In this document: positions 18,396 through 25,687 of the stretch, piece after piece
How the letters are laid out: each line of letters starts with the position of its first letter
Position numbering within the stretch: the first letter of the stretch is position 1
Assembly (NCBI RefSeq): GCF_947504145.1
Contig: NZ_CANNGQ010000001.1
Coordinates: 1 to 64,000, forward strand
Direction of reading: 5' to 3'
DNA from: an uncultured Microbulbifer sp.
GTDB taxonomy: Bacteria; Pseudomonadota; Gammaproteobacteria; Pseudomonadales; Cellvibrionaceae
Length of the DNA: 64,000 nucleotides
Translations under genes and position numbers: made by a program
Notes under the pieces: generated by a model
The model's database searches: none
Seen by the model: only the letters and a program-made list of their open reading frames with translations
Told to the model about the DNA's origin: nothing

Positions 18396-19034
18396 ATGAA
18401 AATCGCATTGATGAACGAATTCAGCCAGGCATCCAAAAACGCCGTGGTTCTGAAAGAACTGCAGGACGTTGCCGGCGAACTGGGCCACACCGTGTACAAC
18501 ACCGGTATGAGCGACGACAACGATCACCGCCTCACCTACATCCACCTGGGCATCATGGGTAGCCTGCTGCTGAACTCCAAGGCCGTGGACTTCGTGGTAA
18601 GCGGCTGTGGTACCGGCCAGGGCGCACTCATGTCCCTGAACGCCTACCCGGGCGTAACCTGTGGCTATTGCATCGACCCCGCAGACGCCTTCCTGTTTGC
18701 CCAGATCAACAACGGCAACGCGCTGGCCATTCCCTTCGCCAAGGGCTTCGGTTGGGGCGCTGAGCTGAACATCCGCTACATGTTCGAAAAAGCCTTCACC
18801 GGCGTAAAAGGCCAGGGCTACCCGCCAGAGCGCAAAGAATCCCAGGTGGCCAACGCAGGCATCCTGAACCACATCAAGGAAGCCACCGGCAAAGCCTACC
18901 TGGACGGCCTCAAGGCCATCGATCCGGAACTGCTAAAAACCGCGGTAACCGGCGAGCGCTTCCAGGCCTGTTTCTTCGAAAACTGCCAGGACCAGGAACT
19001 GACCGACTTTGTTCGCAGTGTGCTGGACTCCTGA
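18396..19034 (+). CDS. RpiB/LacA/LacB family sugar isomerase
   Basis: A 212-residue protein. It keeps the family core SGCGTGQG with the catalytic Cys, NAYPGVTCGYCIDP, and the active-site segment NNGNALAIP. At about 210 residues it is longer than RpiB (about 150). That length fits relatives such as DhuI, an isomerase acting on unsaturated uronate breakdown products, as well as other sugar-phosphate isomerases. ATG at 18396 is preferred because GGGAGA lies 7 bases before it. The gene stands alone between a promoter and a strong terminator. Confidence 0.85.
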   Translation: MKIALMNEFSQASKNAVVLKELQDVAGELGHTVYNTGMSDDNDHRLTYIHLGIMGSLLLNSKAVDFVVSGCGTGQGALMSLNAYPGVTCGYCIDPADAFLFAQINNGNALAIPFAKGFGWGAELNIRYMFEKAFTGVKGQGYPPERKESQVANAGILNHIKEATGKAYLDGLKAIDPELLKTAVTGERFQACFFENCQDQELTDFVRSVLDS

Positions 19035-19065
19035 GTGATGCAGCGCTGAACGGGTGCCGATTCGC

Positions 19066-19101
19066 AAAGGCCGCTCCGGAATATCCGGAGCGGCCTTTTT
19101 T
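19066..19101 (+). terminator. Intrinsic terminator after the sugar isomerase
   Basis: AAGGCCGCTCCGGA, a three-base loop and TCCGGAGCGGCCTT form a 14-bp perfect stem followed by a run of T. It lies 32 bases past the stop codon. Confidence 0.92.
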
Positions 19102-19174
19102 GTTTATAGTTCTTCGATATTTTTCAGGTTTTGGCTGAAGGTTTGGTTCAGGTATCTGGCAAGGGGCTGCGCAA

Positions 19175-19630
19175 ATGTCTGATGGAAACCGAAGCGATAT
19201 CGCGCCCTATCTTCGGGAGGGGGATCGTGTTGTCCTGTTCGATGGGGTTTGCAGACTGTGTTCTTTCTGGGCGCGCTTTCTGTTGAGGTTTGATCGAGAT
19301 CGAAATTTCAAGCTGGCCACGGTGCAGTCTGAAGAGGGGCAGGCGATACTGTCTTTTTTTAATATGCCACTGGATGAATACGAAACCATGCTTCTGGTTG
19401 AGGGGAGTCGGATGTACGTAAAGTCTGATGCGATTCTTCGTGTCGTTGCGCAGCTCCCGTTTCCATGGTCGGCAGTGACCGGCTTTCGCCTGATTCCGGC
19501 TCCGTTGCGGGATTGGGTCTATGATCGCGTTGCGCGCAATCGGTACCGCCTCTTCGGGAAAAGATCGCAGTGCGCGATGCCCGATGCGGCCGATGAAGCG
19601 CGTTTCCTTACAAAAAAGAAACCTGAATGA
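19175..19630 (+). CDS. DCC family (DUF393) thiol-disulfide oxidoreductase-like protein
   Basis: A 151-residue protein with the family signature VVLFDGVCRLCSFW (CxxC at about residues 26-29) and the conserved C-terminal part LRDWVYDRVARNRYRLFGKR. DUF393 proteins are thioredoxin-like and of uncertain substrate. The start has AGGGG 8 bases upstream. The stop overlaps the start of the DoxX-like gene by four bases, so the pair is coupled. DCC and DoxX genes are often neighbours. Confidence 0.9.
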   Translation: MSDGNRSDIAPYLREGDRVVLFDGVCRLCSFWARFLLRFDRDRNFKLATVQSEEGQAILSFFNMPLDEYETMLLVEGSRMYVKSDAILRVVAQLPFPWSAVTGFRLIPAPLRDWVYDRVARNRYRLFGKRSQCAMPDAADEARFLTKKKPE

Positions 19631-20034
19631 ATATGCCAGCGTTGAGCAATTACGCCCTTTGTCGGCTTTGTATCGCCTTTGTATGGTTGTACCACGGAGT
19701 GGTACCCAAATTACTCGGCCCGCATAGAGATGAGCTGGCGATGAACATGGCTCTGGGCCTGACGGTTAAAGATGCCGAGCTACTGGCGAGATTCGGCGGT
19801 GTATCGGAGGTGCTCCTCTCTGTTGCCGTGATACTGTTCTGGAAGCAGCGCTGGCCGCTGGTGTTGACCGCGGCCGCTATGGTTGCGCTGTTGATGTATG
19901 CTTTGGTCGCTGTGCCGGAACTGGCAATGGGGGCATTCAATCCGGTCACGACAAACCTTTGTGTGCTGGTGCTCTCTTTGGTGGCATTGAACCAGCTTGA
20001 GAAGTCGTCTTGTGCGTCTTGCTATGCGGGGTGA
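19627..20034 (+). CDS. DoxX-like membrane protein
   Basis: A 135-residue protein with four predicted helices. The first contains LCIAFVWLYHGVVPKLLG, typical of the DoxX-like family, and the loop has a GGVSEVLL element. The role is likely in membrane redox or quinone-linked processes but is not established for this branch. It is translationally coupled to the DCC protein. The C-terminal tail carries two Cys (SCASC). Confidence 0.85.
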   Translation: MNMPALSNYALCRLCIAFVWLYHGVVPKLLGPHRDELAMNMALGLTVKDAELLARFGGVSEVLLSVAVILFWKQRWPLVLTAAAMVALLMYALVAVPELAMGAFNPVTTNLCVLVLSLVALNQLEKSSCASCYAG

Positions 20035-20168
20035 CACAAGTCCCTTTCCCTTCCCTTTAGGTGCTGCCCTTCCTTCAATGGCACCGTGAAAGATGCGTGC
20101 TTCCCGTCGGCGCTTTCCTTTACACTGCTACTACCCATTTAATTCCCTGGCCAATGTTCGGAGTCCGT

Positions 20169-21557
20169 ATGAGTCAGCCCGCTGTAAATTTCTGGCTGGA
20201 TGCCCTGCCCAAAGCCTTCCTGGCTTACCTTAATGGCCGTCGTCTGGATGAGGTGGAGTGCATCGTCCCGGACCTGAATGGTATGTCTCGCGGCAAGGCG
20301 ATGCCGCTGAACAAGTTCTCCCCAGAAGCGCCGATCTTTCTGCCCATCTCCATCTTCTACCAGACCATCACCGGTCAGGATGTGGAGATGGATATTGAAA
20401 ACCAGTGGGCGGAGAGCGATATGGCGCTGGTGCCGGATATGTCCACCGCCATGGCGGTGCCCTGGGCGAAAACGCCGGCGCTGCAGATTATTCACGACTT
20501 GCAGGACCTGGACGGCAATCCAATCCCCTGTGCTCCACGCAATGTGTTGAAGCGGGTGATCGGGATGTATCGGGACAAGGGGTGGCAGCCGATCGTGGCG
20601 CCGGAGCTGGAGTTTTACCTGACCAAGCCGAATATCGATCCCAACGAGCCGATTCAGCCACCGGTGGGGCGCAATGGCCGTTCCGGCACCTCCCTGCAAT
20701 CCTATTCCATGACCGCGATCGACGAGTACGGTCCGGTGATCGATACCATCTATGAGTACGCTGAGGCGGCGGGACTGCATATCGATTCGGTCATCCAGGA
20801 AGACGGCGCCGGGCAGGTGGAGTTCAATCTTACCCACGGCGATCCACTGTTGCTGGCGGACCAGGTGTTTTACTTCAAGCGCATCATCCGCGAGGCGGCG
20901 CTGAAGAACGGCATGTTCGCCACCTTTATGGCCAAGCCCATGCGCGATCAGCCCGGCAGTGCCATGCATATTCACCAGAGCGTGGTGGACTTGGCGAGCG
21001 GCAAGAATGTCTTTTCCAGTGAAGACGGCAGTGCCTCCGACCTGTTTCGCTACTTTATCGGCGGGACCCAGAAGCACCTGCGGGAGATCATGCCGTTTAT
21101 CGCGCCCAACGTGAATTCCTACCGCCGGTTTGAGGGGGCGGATAATTCCAGTGCACCCACCAATACCGGTTGGGGCTACGACAACCGTGCCACCGGCTTG
21201 CGAGTGCCCAACTCCGGCGCCCAGGATCGCCGCCTGGAAAACCGGGTGGTGGGGGTGGATGCCAACCCCTATCTGGCCATTGCCGCCAGCCTGGTATGCG
21301 GCTACCTGGGAATGGTCAACGGTGTGGAGCCCAGTGCACCGGCGGAGTCGGAGCTGGAAGAGGAGCAGGAGGCCAGCTTCTATATCCCCGCTACCTTCGA
21401 TCAGGCGCTGCGGATCTTTGAGGGCGCGGATACCGTTCGCCAGGCCCTCGGTGAGGATTTCTGTCAGCTATACGCGGCGGTGAAAAATGAAGAGATGCGC
21501 CTGTTCCACCGGGAAATTTCCCCCTGGGAGCGTCAGCACCTGTTGTTGAATGTCTGA
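20169..21557 (+). CDS. Glutamine synthetase-like gamma-glutamylpolyamine synthetase
   Basis: A 462-residue GlnA/PuuA-superfamily ligase and the second such gene in the window. Visible are the N-terminal DLNGMSRGKAMP, the metal-binding segment QEDGAGQVEFNL (near residue 210), MHIHQSV (near 267) and RATGLRVP with NRVVGVDANPYLA (near 340-365). The signature is closer to PuuA/PauA gamma-glutamylpolyamine ligases than to ammonia-assimilating GlnA. ATG at 20169 has CGGAG 6 bases before it. It stands alone, with no PuuB/C/D partners next to it. The substrate is inferred, not shown. Confidence 0.87.
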   Translation: MSQPAVNFWLDALPKAFLAYLNGRRLDEVECIVPDLNGMSRGKAMPLNKFSPEAPIFLPISIFYQTITGQDVEMDIENQWAESDMALVPDMSTAMAVPWAKTPALQIIHDLQDLDGNPIPCAPRNVLKRVIGMYRDKGWQPIVAPELEFYLTKPNIDPNEPIQPPVGRNGRSGTSLQSYSMTAIDEYGPVIDTIYEYAEAAGLHIDSVIQEDGAGQVEFNLTHGDPLLLADQVFYFKRIIREAALKNGMFATFMAKPMRDQPGSAMHIHQSVVDLASGKNVFSSEDGSASDLFRYFIGGTQKHLREIMPFIAPNVNSYRRFEGADNSSAPTNTGWGYDNRATGLRVPNSGAQDRRLENRVVGVDANPYLAIAASLVCGYLGMVNGVEPSAPAESELEEEQEASFYIPATFDQALRIFEGADTVRQALGEDFCQLYAAVKNEEMRLFHREISPWERQHLLLNV

Positions 21558-21580
21558 CGTAAAAAGGCGCTCTAAATAAA

Positions 21581-21616
21581 AAGGCCCCCACCGAACACCC
21601 GGTGGGGGCCTTTTTT
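21581..21616. terminator. Bidirectional terminator between ligase and phosphofructokinase
   Basis: AAGGCCCCCACCG, a short loop and CGGTGGGGGCCTT form a strong stem with T runs on both strands, placed between two convergent genes. Confidence 0.92.
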
Positions 21617-21636
21617 ATCGGGATGGCAGTGGATGA

Positions 21637-22905
21637 TTACACCGTAAAACCTTCCTTCAGTTTCTTTTCTACCAGCGCTTTTTTGAGGCGTGCATATTGC
21701 GGAATACCGTTTTTGTAGGGCGGGTAGTCCTCGCCCTGAATCAGCGGTTCAAGATAGTCGCGCGCGGCCTGGGTGATGCCGAAGCCATCTTCGGAAATAA
21801 ATTCCTTGGGCATGAACTTCTCGACATTGGCCACTTCGCTGAGCGGCGCCTCGCCGATGCTCCAGCTGTAATCCGCGGAGCTGGTACCGTTGCGCTCGAT
21901 GGTGGGCATGATGGCGTTCTTGCCGGCTGCTGCCGCTTCCACCGCGGCCTTGCCTACGGCGTAGGCCTGTTCCACATCGGTGGCGGAGGCGATATGACGG
22001 GCGGCGCGCTGCAGGTAGTCGGCCAGGGCCCAGTGGTATTTGAAGCCCAGCTCGTCCTTCACCATTTTTGCCAGAGTCGGCGCCACGCCACCCAGCTGTT
22101 TGTGGCCGAAGGCGTCGACGCTACCGGCGTCGGCGAGGAAAGTGCCGTCTTCGTATTGGGCGCCCTCGGAGGCCACGATCACGCAGTAGCCTTTCTCGTC
22201 GACCGTCTTTTGCACCTTGGCGAGGAATTTCTCTTTGTCGAAGGCGACTTCCGGCAACAGGATGATGTGCGGAGCATCGCCTTCCTGCTCCTGAGCGAGG
22301 GCACCGGCAGCGGCAATCCAGCCTGCGTGACGGCCCATTACCTCAACGATGAATACCTTGGTGGAGGTGGCGCACATGGAGGCCACGTCCAGGGCCGCTT
22401 CCTTGGTGGAAACGGCCACGTATTTGGCTACGGAGCCGAAGCCCGGGCAGTTGTCGGTAAATGGCAGGTCGTTGTCCACGGTTTTGGGGATGTGGATGGC
22501 CTGGATGGGGTAGCCCATCTTCTCCGACAGCTGGGAAATTTTGAGGCAGGTGTCCGCGGAGTCACCGCCGCCGTTATAGAAGAAGTAGCCGATGTCGTGG
22601 GCCTTGAACACTTCGATCAGGCGCTCGTATTCGGCACGGTTCTGCTCCAGGCTTTTCAGCTTGTAGCGGCAGGAGCCGAACGCGCCGGACGGGGTGTGGC
22701 GGAGAGCGGCGATAGTCTCGGTGCTCTCCTGGCTGACGTCGATCAGTTCTTCCTTGAGGGCGCCTACAATCCCGTTCAGGCCGGCATATACATTGCCGAT
22801 CTTGTCGCCGTGCTGGCGGGCAGTCTCGATGACCCCGCAGGCGGAGGCGTTGATAACGGCGGTAACGCCGCCAGATTGCGCGTAAAAAGCGTTCTTCTTC
22901 GACAT
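21637..22905 (-). CDS. 6-phosphofructokinase, pyrophosphate-dependent type
   Basis: A 422-residue phosphofructokinase. The catalytic-loop motif PKTVDNDLPFTD has the Lys of PPi-dependent enzymes in place of the Gly/Thr pattern of ATP enzymes. The nucleotide/PPi motif reads NGGGDSADT, with Asp where ATP enzymes have Gly. EVMGRHAGW, the sugar-phosphate region, is intact. It reversibly phosphorylates fructose 6-phosphate with pyrophosphate in glycolysis or gluconeogenesis. The gene is monocistronic. The phosphate donor is inferred from motifs. Confidence 0.9.
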   Translation of the reverse strand: MSKKNAFYAQSGGVTAVINASACGVIETARQHGDKIGNVYAGLNGIVGALKEELIDVSQESTETIAALRHTPSGAFGSCRYKLKSLEQNRAEYERLIEVFKAHDIGYFFYNGGGDSADTCLKISQLSEKMGYPIQAIHIPKTVDNDLPFTDNCPGFGSVAKYVAVSTKEAALDVASMCATSTKVFIVEVMGRHAGWIAAAGALAQEQEGDAPHIILLPEVAFDKEKFLAKVQKTVDEKGYCVIVASEGAQYEDGTFLADAGSVDAFGHKQLGGVAPTLAKMVKDELGFKYHWALADYLQRAARHIASATDVEQAYAVGKAAVEAAAAGKNAIMPTIERNGTSSADYSWSIGEAPLSEVANVEKFMPKEFISEDGFGITQAARDYLEPLIQGEDYPPYKNGIPQYARLKKALVEKKLKEGFTV

Positions 22906-23287
22906 GTCTATCCTATGGCTTCTCGTCAGATGGTCACCCGTGGGTGGGGCGTCGGCGGGTGGCTTCTGGCGGCTACCTCACGCGGCGCGAAGTCTAATGT
23001 ATTCATATGGCAATTGCATGGATTTGGGGACTTTCGACACTTACTGCTGCAAAGTCCCGTGATAAGCTTGCGCGGCATTGCTCTCAGGGTTTTTCGCAGC
23101 CTTTTGCGAGGCTGGTGTTTTCCCCTGAAAAGACCAGCAAAAACCGCGCCGGAGCGCACGATGCGCCAATAAAACAGCAGGCGACTTGGAATCATTGCGC
23201 GGCTAACCGGTCTCATTTGGCGTTCAGTTCAACTTGCCGTCACCACTGTCGGTCTTTGTATTCAATTTGTAGGGCGAACCAACTGGT
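22906..23287. other. Intergenic region upstream of mpl and pfp
   Basis: A 382-base divergent intergenic region. It contains an imperfect 12-bp hairpin (GCTGGTGTTTTC / GAAAAGACCAGC, 23111-23138) and must hold the promoters of both flanking genes. I recognise no gene or RNA family. Confidence 0.5.
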
Positions 23288-24670
23288 ATGCATATCCATA
23301 TTTTAGGTATCTGCGGCACCTTTATGGGCAGTCTGGCCCAGCTGGCCGTGGCCGAAGGACACAAAGTCACCGGTTCGGATGCCAACGTCTACCCGCCCAT
23401 GAGCACCCAGCTGGAGCGCGCAGGCATTGCGTTGACTGAAGGGTACGACCCGGCGCAACTGGATCCGGCGCCGGATCTTGTGATCGTCGGCAATGCGCTG
23501 TCGCGGGGGAACCCCGCGGTAGAGGCCGTGCTGGAAAAGGGGCTGGCTTACACCTCTGGTGCCCAGTGGCTGTGCGATCATTTCCTCGGCGGACGCTGGG
23601 TTCTGGCCGTGGCCGGCACCCACGGTAAAACCACTACTGCCAGTATGCTCGCCTGGGTGCTGGACTACGCGGGCATGGATCCGGGGTTCCTCATAGGCGG
23701 GGTACCGCAGAATTTCGATGTGTCCGCCCGCCTCGGAACTACGCCATTTTTTGTGGTGGAGGCAGACGAGTACGACACCGCCTTTTTCGATAAACGCTCC
23801 AAGTTCGTGCACTATCGCCCGCGCACTCTGATCATCAACAACCTCGAGTTTGACCACGCAGACATTTTTGAGGATCTGGCCGCTATCCAGAAACAGTTTC
23901 ACCACCTGGTGCGCACCGTACCGGGCGGTGGTCTGGTGATCGCAGCGCAGGAAGATGCGGTTACCCAGGTGCTCGATCAGGGCTGCTGGAGTGAAGTGCA
24001 GCATTTCGATGTCGAGCGGCAGGATGGTGTGCGCCTGGGTGACTGGTGTGCGGTCAATATCGCTGCGGATGGCAGCCGTTTTGATGTGCAGCATGAGGGC
24101 AAGATCGTGGCCAGCGTCACATGGGATCAGACCGGGTTGCACAGTGTGAAGAATGGCCTTGCCGTGTTGGTCGCCGCGCGCCATGTGGGTGTCGAGCCGC
24201 CGATGGCGGCGGAAGCGCTGGGCAAGTTTGGCGGTGTGAAACGCCGTATGGAGTGCCTGGGCGATATCCAGGGCATTCGTGTGTACGACGATTTCGCCCA
24301 CCACCCGACGGCGATCGAAACCACCCTGAACGGTCTGCGCGCGAAGGTTGGCAGTGACAAGGTTATCGCCTTGATTGAGCCGCGCTCCAACACCATGCGC
24401 ATGGGGCACCACCAAAATCAACTGGCGCGCGCCTGTGCTGGTGCCGACCTGGTACTGTGGTATCAGCCGGAAGGGATGGATTGGTCTCTGGATGAGGTGG
24501 TTCACCATTCCACCGTGCCGGCAAAGGTTCTCCACAGCATCGACGCTGCGGTAGAATCCGTGCTCGAACTATCCGACCCCGGCAGTCACGTTATCGTGAT
24601 GAGCAACGGTGGCTTCGGCGGTGTACACCAGCGGCTGATGAGCGCCCTGGAGCAGAAGTACACCAAATAG
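23288..24670 (+). CDS. mpl: UDP-MurNAc:L-Ala-gamma-D-Glu-meso-DAP ligase
   Basis: Cytoplasmic peptidoglycan-recycling ligase of 460 residues, matching the Mpl length. It attaches recycled tripeptide to UDP-MurNAc. The Mur-ligase features are an N-terminal Rossmann start [15 protein letters not shown], the ATP loop [12 protein letters not shown] (near residue 113), [19 protein letters not shown], the central [11 protein letters not shown] and the C-terminal [11 protein letters not shown]. ubiX follows 49 bases later, an arrangement seen in pseudomonads. Confidence 0.96.
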   Translation: MHIHILGICGTFMGSLAQLAVAEGHKVTGSDANVYPPMSTQLERAGIALTEGYDPAQLDPAPDLVIVGNALSRGNPAVEAVLEKGLAYTSGAQWLCDHFLGGRWVLAVAGTHGKTTTASMLAWVLDYAGMDPGFLIGGVPQNFDVSARLGTTPFFVVEADEYDTAFFDKRSKFVHYRPRTLIINNLEFDHADIFEDLAAIQKQFHHLVRTVPGGGLVIAAQEDAVTQVLDQGCWSEVQHFDVERQDGVRLGDWCAVNIAADGSRFDVQHEGKIVASVTWDQTGLHSVKNGLAVLVAARHVGVEPPMAAEALGKFGGVKRRMECLGDIQGIRVYDDFAHHPTAIETTLNGLRAKVGSDKVIALIEPRSNTMRMGHHQNQLARACAGADLVLWYQPEGMDWSLDEVVHHSTVPAKVLHSIDAAVESVLELSDPGSHVIVMSNGGFGGVHQRLMSALEQKYTK

Positions 24671-24719
24671 CGCATCTGCCCTACGGCGAACACCTGTCGC
24701 AACATTTACGGATTCAATC

Positions 24720-25340
24720 TTGGTTTCTACCGCTTTTTCCCAAACCGTCACCCTGGCCATCACCGGTGCCTCCGGTGCCCAGTACGGCCTGCGCCTGTTG
24801 CAGTGTTTACTGGCATCAAGGGTGCGCGTATGGCTGTTGCTGTCTGACGCGGCGCGTATCGTGATCGATACCGAAACCGGTGTTTCGCTACCGGAAGGCG
24901 AGGATTGTACGGCAGCGTTTTTGCGCGAGCTGTACGGCGCGGAAGAGGGGCAGTTGACCCTGTTTGGCAAGCGTGACTGGTTCTCGCCGGTGGCCTCCGG
25001 TACCGGTGCCGCCAACAGTCTGGTGATTTGCCCGGCCAGCGGCGGCACCCTGTCTGCAGTCGCCTGTGGTGCTTCCAACAATCTGATCGAGCGCGCCGCA
25101 GACGTGGCACTGAAAGAGCGCCGCCAGCTGATTCTGGTACCGCGCGAGGCACCCTATTCAGAAATTCATCTGGAAAACATGCTCAAACTCACCCGCATGG
25201 GTGCGGTTATTCTGCCGGCGAGCCCGGGGTTTTATCAGAAGCCGCAGTCCGTGGAAGACCTGGTGGACTTTGTGGTGGCCAGAATCCTGAGCCAACTGGG
25301 TATCGAACAATCCCTATTACCCCCTTGGGGCAACGGCTGA
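24720..25340 (+). CDS. ubiX: Flavin prenyltransferase
   Basis: A 206-residue UbiX/Pad1 flavoprotein. It makes prenylated FMN for the UbiD decarboxylase in ubiquinone synthesis. The FMN-binding start [13 protein letters not shown], the [10 protein letters not shown] segment with [12 protein letters not shown], and the late [13 protein letters not shown] and ILPASPGFY motifs are all present. There is no ATG near the start. The frame begins with TTG at 24720, preceded by ACGGA, and no other Met occurs before the flavin site. Confidence 0.95.
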   Translation: MVSTAFSQTVTLAITGASGAQYGLRLLQCLLASRVRVWLLLSDAARIVIDTETGVSLPEGEDCTAAFLRELYGAEEGQLTLFGKRDWFSPVASGTGAANSLVICPASGGTLSAVACGASNNLIERAADVALKERRQLILVPREAPYSEIHLENMLKLTRMGAVILPASPGFYQKPQSVEDLVDFVVARILSQLGIEQSLLPPWGNG

Positions 25341-25352
25341 GAAACAGGCGTC

Positions 25353-25625
25353 ATGCAAAAGATCGTTACCATTCACTTCTGCGTACAGTGCAACTGGATG
25401 CTGCGCTCCTCCTGGATGGCACAGGAGCTGCTGTACACCTTTGCAGAAGATCTCGAGCAGGTCGCACTGAAGCCCGGTAGCGGCGGTGTGTTTGAAATCC
25501 ATGTGGGCGATCAGCTCATCTGGGAGCGCAAGCGGGATGGTGGATTTCCCGGTCCGAAAGAATTGAAGCAGAAAGTGCGCGATGTACTTTTTCCCGAGCG
25601 CGACTTGGGGCACGTCGATAAATAA
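25353..25625 (+). CDS. SelT/SelW/SelH family (Rdx) protein, Cys form
   Basis: A 90-residue thioredoxin-like protein. CxxC is at residues 10-13 (FCVQCNW), where some relatives carry selenocysteine; here both positions are Cys. The conserved GGVFEIHVGDQLIWERKRDGGFPGPKELKQ block is typical of bacterial SelW-like proteins. The role is probably redox and is otherwise unknown. It follows ubiX by 12 bases and precedes the MMPL exporter. Confidence 0.9.
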   Translation: MQKIVTIHFCVQCNWMLRSSWMAQELLYTFAEDLEQVALKPGSGGVFEIHVGDQLIWERKRDGGFPGPKELKQKVRDVLFPERDLGHVDK

Positions 25626-25687
25626 TTCTATCGACAAAATGCCGTGTGCTGCGCACACGTTTTATTACGAAGATAAGTGATCAGATT

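Noticed and set aside
23111..23138. Terminator or small RNA before mpl
   Set aside because: The hairpin is imperfect and followed by A rather than T on the plus strand. No promoter or conserved RNA pattern was recognised.
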